Source: Flavobacteriales bacterium
Lineage (GTDB): Bacteria; Bacteroidota; Bacteroidia; CAIKAF01
Length of the DNA: 64,000 nt
NCBI GenBank assembly: GCA_018401695.1
Contig: JAGYKD010000001.1
Location: 970,016-1,034,015, forward strand
Reading direction: 5' to 3'
Shown: positions 9,538 through 16,447 of the stretch, one piece after another
Numbering within the stretch: the first letter of the stretch is position 1
Layout: every line of letters starts with the position of its first letter
Translations under genes and position numbers: made by a program
The notes under the pieces: model-generated
Database searches by the model: none
The model's input: only the letters and a program-made list of their open reading frames with translations
What the model was told of the DNA's origin: nothing

Positions 9538-10470
9538 ATGGAGTTTAGAACCCCTTGCATGCCGCCAAGGCTTCCCTTGATTGAACATGGCAGCCCCATT
9601 TCTTTTTTAGGCTCTTGCTTTAGTGAGCACCTAGCTGCGCGCTTGGCTTATCAAGGTTTTGACGTTTGTCCTCCCAGCCATGGCATTTTGTTTGACGGTT
9701 TTTCCATGGTTCGGGCAATGGAACACTGGACTCAAAAGCCCAAACAAAGAAGGTTTGACTTGGTTGCGCAGCATAATGTTTGGTATTCTTGGGACCACCA
9801 TGGCTCTTTTAGATCTGAATCCAAACAAACCCTGCTGTATAGTCTGAATAAGGCCTGCAACAGGCAAGGCAAAATGCTTAAAAAGGCCCAGGTGCTTTTC
9901 ATTACCTTGGGTACCGCTTGGTATTTTGTGCTTAAAGAAAGCGAAAGACCCGTGGCCAATTGCCACAAAGTGCCGGCTAACCGGTTTGAACGAAAGTTGG
10001 CAGAACCACAAGTGTTGGCAGAAAAACTAAGCAATGCACTAAACAGCTTGAGGCTATTGAACCCTAACCTAGAGGTAGTGTTGTCTGTTAGTCCTGTAAA
10101 GCATTTGCGGGACGGTATTTCCGGCAATTTGCTAAGTAAGTCAGTGCTATTGCTTACCAGCCATATGCTAACCACAGAACTGCCTTTTTGCTCTTATTTT
10201 CCCGGCTATGAGCTCTTAACAGAGGACTTAAGAGATTATAGATTTTATGCAAAGGATATGGCACACCCCTCAGATCAAGCCATTGATTACATTATGGAGG
10301 CCTTTGCAGGAAGCGCTTTTTCCAAAGAAACAGCAAAAATTGTCGGAGATGTAGAGCGATTTAGGAAATTAGAGGGCCATAGGCCTTTAGGTAATTCTAA
10401 GGCGCATAAGTCGGCCATAGTGCAGGCTAAGAAACAATTGCTTAATGCATATCCAATCCTAAGCTTATGA
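9538..10470 (+). CDS. GSCFA domain protein
   Basis: 310 residues. FLGSCFSEHLA (23-33) is the GSCFA signature, a family with an SGNH-hydrolase-like fold whose substrate is unknown. FDGFSM and a later DxxHPSDQAIDYI (DMAHPSDQ, the probable Asp/His pair) support an SGNH-type serine esterase arrangement. No signal peptide, so cytoplasmic. It starts two bases after rnhA and its stop overlaps the exonuclease III start (ATGA), suggesting translational coupling. The link to nucleic-acid enzymes may be only co-expression. Confidence 0.88.
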   Translation: MEFRTPCMPPRLPLIEHGSPISFLGSCFSEHLAARLAYQGFDVCPPSHGILFDGFSMVRAMEHWTQKPKQRRFDLVAQHNVWYSWDHHGSFRSESKQTLLYSLNKACNRQGKMLKKAQVLFITLGTAWYFVLKESERPVANCHKVPANRFERKLAEPQVLAEKLSNALNSLRLLNPNLEVVLSVSPVKHLRDGISGNLLSKSVLLLTSHMLTTELPFCSYFPGYELLTEDLRDYRFYAKDMAHPSDQAIDYIMEAFAGSAFSKETAKIVGDVERFRKLEGHRPLGNSKAHKSAIVQAKKQLLNAYPILSL

Positions 10471-11234
10471 ACATCATCTCTTACAACCTCAACGGAATCC
10501 GAGCGGCAATGAACAAAGGTCTGTTGGACTGGCTAAAGGCCGCTAATCCGGATGTTTTTCTTATACAAGAAACTAAGGCCAACGAAGATCAGGTGGACTG
10601 GACCGGCTTTGCAGCCTTGGGTTACCGACAGCACTTGTTCTCTGCAGAAAAGAAGGGCTACTCCGGAGTGGCCCTGCTGAGCAAAAAAGCTCCTGATCGC
10701 ATGGTTGCGGGCATGGGCTTGGACGCTTACGATAAAGAAGGGCGGGTGTTACGCGCCGATTACGGTGACCTGACGATTGTTTCGGCTTATTTTCCTTCCG
10801 GTTCATCGGGCGATGAGCGCCAGGCCTTCAAAATGAAGTTTTTGGCCGACTTTTTACCTTGGGCAAGGGCCTTGAAAAAAGAAAGGCCCAAACTGATAAT
10901 TGCCGGAGACGTAAATATTTGCCACTTGGATATCGACATTCATAATCCTAAGGCCAATCAGAACACCTCGGGATTTTTGCCGGAGGAGCGGGCATGGGTT
11001 TCAGCGTTTTTAAACGAAGGTTTCGAAGACAGTTTTCGTCTTTTTAATCCGGAGCCGGATCAGTACACTTGGTGGAGTTATAGGGCCGCTTCCAGAGCGC
11101 GCAATAAAGGGTGGCGTATCGATTATCAGTTTGTGTCCGAAGCTTTGGCGCCACAAGTGCAGCAAGCCCGCATTTTGAGCCAGGCGGTTCATTCGGACCA
11201 TTGTCCTACGCAGCTTATTTTGGACTGGAAGTAA
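10467..11234 (+). CDS. xth: Exodeoxyribonuclease III / AP endonuclease
   Basis: 255 residues of the EEP (exonuclease-endonuclease-phosphatase) fold. It cleaves abasic sites and removes 3' blocks in base-excision repair. Motifs: SYNLNGIRA (N-terminal Asn), QETKA with the metal-binding Glu35, IIAGDVNICH (Asp/Asn pair), TWWSYR..RIDYQFVS and the C-terminal SDHCPTQ Asp-His. Length and motif order are standard for the ExoA/Xth branch. Last gene of the rnhA operon; its start overlaps the GSCFA stop by four bases. Confidence 0.95.
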   Translation: MNIISYNLNGIRAAMNKGLLDWLKAANPDVFLIQETKANEDQVDWTGFAALGYRQHLFSAEKKGYSGVALLSKKAPDRMVAGMGLDAYDKEGRVLRADYGDLTIVSAYFPSGSSGDERQAFKMKFLADFLPWARALKKERPKLIIAGDVNICHLDIDIHNPKANQNTSGFLPEERAWVSAFLNEGFEDSFRLFNPEPDQYTWWSYRAASRARNKGWRIDYQFVSEALAPQVQQARILSQAVHSDHCPTQLILDWK

Positions 11235-11258
11235 GGGGTTTTGCCCGGAGCAAAGTCT

Positions 11259-11415
11259 GCGCCCCTGACCGAACCGATAGCTGTTTGCAGCCTTGGGGTT
11301 GGCAAGACTTGGCACGAGGAGGCTTTCCGACCCTTCGGAAAGACCCCGCAGGGCCTAGGCTTGCCCCCCAAGGCAAGAACACTAAAGGAGAGGGCAGGAT
11401 AAGGCGCCCTAAAAA
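11259..11415 (+). repeat. GC-rich intergenic hairpin element, copy 1
   Basis: Lies between convergent xth and the LuxR gene. It begins GCGCCCCTGACCG and ends GGCGCCCTAAAAA, the same termini as the copy at 39636. Arms at 11290-11306 (GCCTTGGGGTTGGCAAG) and 11360-11374 (CTTGCCCCCCAAGGC) pair imperfectly. Inside is a second small stem, TTTCCGacccttCGGAAA. The apical GTGGCGCGC core of other copies is not clear here. Confidence 0.6.
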
Positions 11416-11470
11416 TTAGCTTAGGCTAAAAAATGAGTTCAAAAGCTTGTAATTTAGTCGTTTGAAGCGT

Positions 11471-12154
11471 CTAATTTCGCTCCACTAGTTCGTGGGTGTA
11501 GGCGTAATTCAGAAGTTCCGCCGCACTTTTGCACGAGAGTTTTTTCAGGATGTTTTTCCGGTGGGTGTTGATGGTATGGTAGCTAAGGTGAAGCTTTTCC
11601 GCAATTTCTTTGCTGGATAGTCCCTCGGCCACCATTTTAAGGATTTCTAACTCCCTTTCCGAGAGTTGCTCATGCAAAGGCACCCGACTTTCGGGGGCTG
11701 CCCGAAAGCTCAACTCTATAAGCACTTCCACCACTTTAGGCGAAAAAAAGCGCACCCCTTTCCAAGCCGAATATATGGATTCCACAAGCTCGTCGTGGGT
11801 TGCCTCGGTGGTTAAAAAGCAGGTGATTCCTATTTTGTGTACGTGATATATCCAGTCTCGGTCTTTGCCAGTGATGAGAATGACTTTTCGATTCTCTAAA
11901 AAGCTTTTATGCTTTGCGGGCAAGGACTCTGAAAGGAAAAAGGACGCATATCTATCGTCCATGAAAATAAGGGCCTCCGGATTTTTTTGGGCTTCCCTAA
12001 AAAGGGTTTCAACCGCTTCTTTTTCCGAGCTGTAGGGTAAGGCTTTTTGCCATTGGATATCCGTTCGGCCAGAGAGCGCTGCGGCCAAGCCTTGCTCCAA
12101 AAAGGGTTGGGCAAATGCCGGAAGAACATCGATATGTATGGGAGCTGCAGCCAT
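11471..12154 (-). CDS. LuxR-family response-regulator-like transcription factor
   Basis: 227 residues. The C-terminal helix-turn-helix (about 165-222: LSERELEILKMVAEGLSSKE, then HTINTHRKNILKKL) is a textbook LuxR/GerE DNA-binding domain. The N-terminal 130 residues have the length and alternating pattern of a receiver domain, but the usual phospho-Asp context is not obvious. ALIFMDDRYASFF is the nearest match to the acidic and phosphorylation strands, and T/K residues are poorly placed. It may therefore be a degenerate receiver controlled by something other than phosphorylation. It lies 53 bases downstream of the cupredoxin-like gene on the same strand, with a separate ATG. Target unknown. 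Confidence 0.85.
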   Translation of the reverse strand: MAAAPIHIDVLPAFAQPFLEQGLAAALSGRTDIQWQKALPYSSEKEAVETLFREAQKNPEALIFMDDRYASFFLSESLPAKHKSFLENRKVILITGKDRDWIYHVHKIGITCFLTTEATHDELVESIYSAWKGVRFFSPKVVEVLIELSFRAAPESRVPLHEQLSERELEILKMVAEGLSSKEIAEKLHLSYHTINTHRKNILKKLSCKSAAELLNYAYTHELVERN

Positions 12155-12207
12155 GGCGCAAAATTGCTAAAAAATAAACAATTGGCAGGCCGGATAGTTT
12201 CGCAGCC

Positions 12208-13755
12208 TCAAGGCGTCTGCGGGGCTATGGTCAGTTTTTGTCGCCATTGGCCATTTATACTTTGCAGCAAATATAGCCCGGGAGCCAAGCCGTAAAGTGG
12301 CATAGAGCTTCCTTGCACTTCCCGCACAAGTTTTCCCGAAATCGTGTATAGCTGCCAATCGGCTTCTTGGTTAAAATGCACTTGATTGGAAGCTGGGTTT
12401 GGAAATGCATATTGTTTTCCTGTCTCGTTTTCCTGTAAGCCCATGGGGCAATTAACGACTTCTATGGTGTCGTTGGTTGTTGCCGAACAGCCATTGGTAT
12501 CTATATAGGTATAACTCAACACCCAGTTCCCTATTCCTGCATTGGAGGGGTCAAAAGTGTTGTTTGTTAGGATTCCTGCGCCTTGGAAGGAGCCGCCGGA
12601 CGGGCTAGCAGTGTTGGTTAAACTTATGGGAAATCCAAACAGACAAAATGTGTCAACGCCTAAGTCAAACACAGGAATGGTGGGGTTAACCACTTGGTAG
12701 TGGAAGGTGTCTGCTGCGGTACAGCCGTTGTTGTCGGTAAATGTGTAATGTGCCGCAAAACTTCCCTGGCCTTGGTTTTGTGGGTTAATGAACCCAAAAA
12801 TTTGATCTCCGCCAAAGTTGCCTCCGGGAGGTGTAGCTTGAAGTGCAATGGGCGCTTCGTTGGCGCAAAATAGCGTGTCGGCAGCGGTCAGCGCGACCAG
12901 AGGAGGAGGATTAAAAGAGATTTGAATGGAGTCGGTACCGCTGCAACCTAGGCCGCTGGTGCCGGTGAGACCGATCGTGCCACTTTGCAATACGTGTATG
13001 GAAGGGGCATTAGACCCGTTGGACCAGGTGTAGGTTGCTGCTCCTGAGGCTGTAAGGCTTATGGTGTCGCCTTGACAAGCGGTGGTATTGCCTAAGATTT
13101 GAACTTGTGGTGCGGGGCTAATGATCAAGACTCCTCCCATATTTTGAGGGGTTGTGGCAGGTTCTGTACTTTGCACGGCCAGCATATAGCCATTGCCAAA
13201 GGGCAATCCGGAAGGGATGACCATTTGAATTACCCCTCCACTACTTCCGTTTAATGTGCCGACAATGCTAGGGTTTGCAAAACTGCCTGAGGCGTCGCTT
13301 AGCAACACCTGAAACTGGTTGGTGGGGTGAAAAAAGCCCACGGCATTTATGATACCTAAAATGGTGTCTCCCGCGCAGGGCTGCAAATTGTTGACAGAAA
13401 CCAATTGGGCGGAGCCGGGAGGGTGTACCACAATCACCGCCTTCATGCCAAGGCTTGCATGTGGTGTGCACACATAATAAAAGGTTCCGGTGTTGGTGGG
13501 AACCCATTGTCCTCCGCCAAAAGGAATATTGAAACCGCCGTTCGAGGCCGTGCCATTGGCGCTCCAGGTGGCTTGATCAACCTCCAGGGCGTTGTGGTTA
13601 TTGCCCAGGGTAAACTGCACGGTATCGCCCAGTGCAATGTGCAAGGTGTCGGGGGAATAGGTAAAACCTACCGTAGTTATTGGGTAAATGGAGGCTTGGG
13701 CGGCAAAAGACAAGCAGCAAAGAACGAGTGCGGAGTAAAGGAGCTTGCGCAGCAT
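12208..13755 (-). CDS. T9SS-secreted protein with N-terminal cupredoxin-like domain
   Basis: 515 residues from ATG 13755. The track start at 13824 adds 23 residues ahead of a good signal peptide, MLRKLLYSALVLCCLSFAAQA. Residues about 22-115 look like a plastocyanin/azurin-type blue copper domain: His in GNNHNALEV, then YYVCTPHASLGMKA, giving a Cys-His-Met ligand set. Two or three Ig-like repeats follow (CQGDTISLTASGAATYTWSN; an APxALxATPPGGxFGG type). The C-terminal FPNPASNQVHF...GLAPGLYLLQ is a type A T9SS sorting domain. Probably a cell-surface or secreted copper protein. Electron transfer is an inference; no redox partner lies nearby. Confidence 0.87.
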   Translation of the reverse strand: MLRKLLYSALVLCCLSFAAQASIYPITTVGFTYSPDTLHIALGDTVQFTLGNNHNALEVDQATWSANGTASNGGFNIPFGGGQWVPTNTGTFYYVCTPHASLGMKAVIVVHPPGSAQLVSVNNLQPCAGDTILGIINAVGFFHPTNQFQVLLSDASGSFANPSIVGTLNGSSGGVIQMVIPSGLPFGNGYMLAVQSTEPATTPQNMGGVLIISPAPQVQILGNTTACQGDTISLTASGAATYTWSNGSNAPSIHVLQSGTIGLTGTSGLGCSGTDSIQISFNPPPLVALTAADTLFCANEAPIALQATPPGGNFGGDQIFGFINPQNQGQGSFAAHYTFTDNNGCTAADTFHYQVVNPTIPVFDLGVDTFCLFGFPISLTNTASPSGGSFQGAGILTNNTFDPSNAGIGNWVLSYTYIDTNGCSATTNDTIEVVNCPMGLQENETGKQYAFPNPASNQVHFNQEADWQLYTISGKLVREVQGSSMPLYGLAPGLYLLQSINGQWRQKLTIAPQTP

Positions 13756-13874
13756 AATTTTCAATTTGATTGACAGCAAGTTACGATAATTTTGGGATTG
13801 TTTTGCAAAAACAATAAAACACATGTATCGGGGATTGTTAGAGGGTTTTTGTGGGGGAATGGCGTGGGGATACT

Positions 13875-13949
13875 TGGTGGCCTCGACAGGAATCGAACCT
13901 GTATCTTAAGTTCCGGAGACTTACATACTATCCATTGTACTACGAGGCC
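13875..13949 (-). tRNA. tRNA-Arg(CCG), copy A
   Basis: Reading the minus strand, GGCCTCG pairs with CGAGGCC. TAAGT-CTCCGGA-ACTTA is the anticodon arm with anticodon CCG (reads CGG). ACAGG-TTCGATT-CCTGT is the T arm. The discriminator is A and 3' CCA is encoded (bases 13875-13877). It is identical over the whole tRNA to copy B at 16188-16259. Copy A lies at the far side of an AbiE-like insert, so the pair look like attachment-site duplicates. Confidence 0.93.
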
Positions 13950-13980
13950 AAAAAAAAGCCGATCTTCCGATCGGCTTTAT
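13877..13980. repeat. 104-bp direct repeat, left copy (tRNA-Arg plus hairpin)
   Basis: Matches 16187-16290 with one mismatch (T at 13971, C at 16281). The identity starts one base past the tRNA 3' discriminator and ends just past the hairpin. The unit from one copy to the next is 2310 bp and holds only the AbiE-like gene pair. The pattern is that of a tRNA-targeted insertion or tandem duplication. Confidence 0.92.
13950..13978 (-). terminator. Hairpin with U-tract directly upstream of tRNA-Arg copy A
   Basis: GCCGATC-TTCC-GATCGGC (13958-13975), flanked by A8 on one side and TTT on the other. On the minus strand it is a strong stem followed by eight T's, then immediately the first base of tRNA-Arg. 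A nearly identical hairpin precedes copy B. On the plus strand the T-run is short. It resembles an intrinsic terminator but sits exactly where a tRNA leader should be. Confidence 0.6.
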
Positions 13981-14091
13981 ATAGCAGCTTGTTTTGGTGT
14001 GGGTTAGGGAGTAAATTCAGGCGTTTAAAAATTACTAAAAAATGCCAGCAGACATGTTTTAGTGGCAAAATCGAGTGTTTCTAAGAAAAGC

Positions 14092-14107
14092 CATTATATT
14101 TATAATG
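14092..14107. promoter_or_regulatory. Palindrome upstream of AbiEi-like gene
   Basis: CATTATA-TT-TATAATG lies 62 bases before the antitoxin start. Two near-identical words flank it: TGGCAAAATCGAGT near 14073 and TGGCAAAAATGAGT near 14109. AbiE antitoxins are known to bind repeats in their own promoter, so this is a candidate operator. The assignment is inference. Confidence 0.4.
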
Positions 14108-14168
14108 TTGGCAAAAATGAGTAATTTAAAAATATGCCAAATATAGTACCGATAAGCAGGGTTGATCT

Positions 14169-14939
14169 ATGTCTAAAATCATTGACCGCCAAGTAGCGAA
14201 GCATTTCAAAGGCAAAGGGAATTTCGACCGAGCTACCCTAAGTGCCTTTTTAACCGATTTGAATCCGGAAATCACCGAAAGTGCCTTGGCATGGAGAATC
14301 CATAATTTGGTGAAGCGAAAGGTGATTGACCAAGTAAAATTGGGCGTATATACCATTTCAAACAAGGCGGCCTACAGACCATTTGTATCAGATAAGCTGG
14401 CTCAATTATCAAAGATTGTGGCCAAGGAGTTTGACCGGTTAGATTATTGCCTTTGGAGCACCGAATGGCTGAATGATTTCACAAGGCATCAATTGGGAAC
14501 CTTCTTTTATATACTTGAGGTGGAAAAGGGTTTTGTTGAGGAGGTGTTTAACGCCTATTTAGAAACCAAACCGTATCGCGTGTACCTCGATCCAACAGAG
14601 GACATCATGGAAAGGTATGTGGAAAGTGAAATTTCCATCGTAATTAAGCCACTAATTAGCCGTTCGCCAAGACAGAAAATTGCCATTAAGGAAAAGTCAA
14701 AGGATAAAATTTATGTACCGACTTTAGAGAAAATGCTAATTGATGTGTACAGCGATGCAGTAACCTTCTATGCCATTCAGGGAAGTGAAATGGATGCGCT
14801 GTTTGAAAATGCCTTAAAGCGCTATCCAATAAACTTCACCAAGCTTATTAGCTATGCTAGAAGACGAAATAAAGAAGAACAAATTAAAAATTACTTAGAG
14901 AACAACTTTGGTGCGCTTGTAAAAGATATTATAGAATGA
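14169..14939 (+). CDS. AbiEi-like antitoxin / DUF6577-type regulator
   Basis: 256 residues. The N-terminal 60 residues (FDRATLSAFL..ITESALAWRIHNLVKRKVID) read as a winged helix like those of AbiEi antitoxins. VKLGVYTISN is the matching beta-wing (lacking the classical RG.Y). The middle, LDYCLWSTEWLNDFTRHQLG, resembles the AbiEi C-terminal domain. Immediately upstream of and overlapping (ATGA) the AbiEii-like nucleotidyltransferase, as in type IV toxin-antitoxin operons. Expected role: transcriptional autorepressor and antidote. Base composition is more A-rich than its neighbours, and it lies between duplicated tRNA-Arg genes, so it was probably acquired. Confidence 0.8.
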   Translation: MSKIIDRQVAKHFKGKGNFDRATLSAFLTDLNPEITESALAWRIHNLVKRKVIDQVKLGVYTISNKAAYRPFVSDKLAQLSKIVAKEFDRLDYCLWSTEWLNDFTRHQLGTFFYILEVEKGFVEEVFNAYLETKPYRVYLDPTEDIMERYVESEISIVIKPLISRSPRQKIAIKEKSKDKIYVPTLEKMLIDVYSDAVTFYAIQGSEMDALFENALKRYPINFTKLISYARRRNKEEQIKNYLENNFGALVKDIIE

Positions 14940-15991
14940 TAAAAGCACATTGTTTTACCAAAGAGTGGATCAACGGCTTTAAGCAGCAAAAGCATTTGAA
15001 GCGTATCAATCCGCCGATACTGGAGAAAATGATACACGCCCTTTTCTTATTGCAGCAGCTCAAAGCTCAGGGGCTGGATTTTACCTTCAAAGGTGGAACA
15101 AGCCTTGTGTTATTGCTTGCCAAATCGAGAAGGTTTTCGGTGGACATCGACATTATTACCACGCATAGCCGTGAAGAAGTTGAAGCTATCCTGAACAAAG
15201 TGGTGGCTAACTCACATTTCAATACATGGGAACTGCAAGATTTAAGGAGCTATAAGGAAGGTGTGCCTAAAGCACATTACGCATTTGATTATGCATCGAC
15301 CCTAAATCAAAATGCCCACTTTGTATTGTTGGATATTCTTTTTGAGAAAACGGATTACCCAAGGTTATTGTCAGCTCCTATTCAATCGGAATGGATTGAT
15401 TCCGAAGCCGTATGGGAAGTATCGGTTCCGTCTATTGAATCCATTTTAGGAGATAAACTCACTGCCTTTGCTCCAAATACTGTTGGAATCCCTTACGGAA
15501 GGGGCAAGGAGCAGGAAATCATAAAGCAGCTTTTTGACATTGGTTGTTTGTTTGATGAAGCGGAAAATATAGAAGAAATTGCCTTAAGCTTTGAGAAAAT
15601 TGGAGCAAAGGAAATCAAATACCGCAAACTTGAAATTGGCGTATCGGACATACTGGATGATATTTTCACCACTTCTTTACTCCTCGCCAAACGAACCAAA
15701 AACACCGAAGACCCGGACAAAACAAGATTTGCAGAACTCACTAACGGAATACGTAGGTTCGAAGGATTTTTGATGGCAGAGAAATTCAAAATAGAAGATG
15801 CCATTCTTGCAGCAGGTAAAGCAGCGTACCTCGCGAAAAAATTAAAGAGAAAAGACCATTCAGCCATACAGAAATTTGATGGTCAGGACATGAGTAAACT
15901 GGAAATTTCGGAAGAGCTAAACTTTTTGAACAAGCTCAAAAAGTCGAGAGACAAGGCAGCATTTTTCTATTGGTATAAGGCCTTGGATTAA
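14936..15991 (+). CDS. AbiEii/AbiGii-type nucleotidyltransferase toxin
   Basis: 351 residues. The nucleotidyltransferase signature FKGGTSLVLL...RFSVDIDIIT (about 51-76) is the GG(T/S)-x-D-x-D motif of the AbiEii (DUF1814) family. SIESILGDKLTAFAPNT, with its conserved lysine, and KQLFDIGCLFD are further family blocks. The toxins are thought to transfer nucleotides (often onto tRNA) and halt growth; some such pairs confer phage resistance. The start overlaps the antitoxin stop by four bases. It ends 195 bases before tRNA-Arg copy B, and no integrase is present in the island. Confidence 0.9.
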   Translation: MIKAHCFTKEWINGFKQQKHLKRINPPILEKMIHALFLLQQLKAQGLDFTFKGGTSLVLLLAKSRRFSVDIDIITTHSREEVEAILNKVVANSHFNTWELQDLRSYKEGVPKAHYAFDYASTLNQNAHFVLLDILFEKTDYPRLLSAPIQSEWIDSEAVWEVSVPSIESILGDKLTAFAPNTVGIPYGRGKEQEIIKQLFDIGCLFDEAENIEEIALSFEKIGAKEIKYRKLEIGVSDILDDIFTTSLLLAKRTKNTEDPDKTRFAELTNGIRRFEGFLMAEKFKIEDAILAAGKAAYLAKKLKRKDHSAIQKFDGQDMSKLEISEELNFLNKLKKSRDKAAFFYWYKALD

Positions 15992-16187
15992 GAGACAAAA
16001 CCTTATGCATCTGAGCTCTATGATAACTGTCTAACGACCTTTCGTTCTAAATTCAATCTGCCCAAAAAGCCGTTTGAGTTCAAACCATGCTTACCCAAAC
16101 AGGAAGAGGATTAACCAAAGGCGTATTTTACCCAATGTTTTTCTTATTCTAAGGCCTTTTATTTCAGGACTTAAAATAGGGTTGACG

Positions 16188-16259
16188 TGGCCTCGACAGG
16201 AATCGAACCTGTATCTTAAGTTCCGGAGACTTACATACTATCCATTGTACTACGAGGCC
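16188..16259 (-). tRNA. tRNA-Arg(CCG), copy B
   Basis: Same 72-base tRNA as copy A, with all arms intact and anticodon CCG. Unlike copy A the 3' CCA is not encoded: the bases after the discriminator read CGT. It lies 35 bases downstream of tRNA-fMet on the same strand with the hairpin in between. It is probably the original chromosomal copy because it keeps its place next to fMet. Confidence 0.93.
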
Positions 16260-16288
16260 AAAAAAAAGCCGATCTTCCGACCGGCTTT
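16260..16288 (-). terminator. Hairpin with U-tract between tRNA-fMet and tRNA-Arg
   Basis: On the minus strand GCCGGTC-GGAA-GATCGGC is followed by T8 and then tRNA-Arg. It could terminate the tRNA-fMet transcript, but then tRNA-Arg would need read-through or a hidden promoter; only six bases separate the stem from the fMet 3' end. Confidence 0.6.
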
Positions 16289-16294
16289 ATCTAG

Positions 16295-16367
16295 TAGCGG
16301 GGGTTGGACTCGAACCAACGATCTTCGGGTTATGAGCCCGACGAGATACCTACTTCTCCACCCCGCA
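16295..16367 (-). tRNA. Initiator tRNA-fMet(CAT)
   Basis: On the minus strand GCGGGG pairs with CCCCGC, while position 1 (T) and position 72 (T) cannot pair, the usual mark of an initiator. The anticodon arm TCGGG-CTCATAA-CCCGA has the three G-C pairs typical of initiators. The T arm is GTTGG-TTCGAGT-CCAAC. The 3' CCA is not encoded (ACTA follows). The antisense translation MDSNQRSSGYEPDE is a well-known false ORF from this tRNA. Confidence 0.93.
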
Positions 16368-16401
16368 CTCTATGTTCAGAACACTTACCGCTCTGGGGCT
16401 G

Positions 16402-16433
16402 CAAATATAATATAACGTACCTTTATCTCCAAA
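16402..16433 (-). promoter_or_regulatory. Promoter of the tRNA-fMet/Arg unit
   Basis: On the minus strand TTTG-N20-TATATTTGC is a perfect match to the Bacteroidota sigma-A consensus (-33 TTTG, -7 TAnnTTTG). It predicts a start near 16395 and a leader of about 28 bases before tRNA-fMet. It lies in the space divergent with era. Confidence 0.8.
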
Positions 16434-16447
16434 CTTATTCAGCCTCT

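Larger units (their letters stand above)
16187..16290. repeat. 104-bp direct repeat, right copy (tRNA-Arg plus hairpin)
   Basis: Partner of 13877-13980. The single mismatch changes a G-C pair of the hairpin into a G-U wobble, so the stem is kept. Outside the repeat the flanks differ completely on both sides. Confidence 0.92.

Noticed and set aside
13792-14084. ORFs containing the peptide RQESNLYLKFRRLTYYPLYY
   Set aside because: This is the antisense translation of tRNA-Arg copy A; the same peptide appears at copy B (16074-16415), as expected for a duplicated tRNA rather than a protein.
16304-16447. N-terminal extension of Era (MDSNQRSSGYEPDE...)
   Set aside because: It is the reverse reading of tRNA-fMet and of the tRNA promoter; the Era P-loop protein starts at the ATG at 16448.
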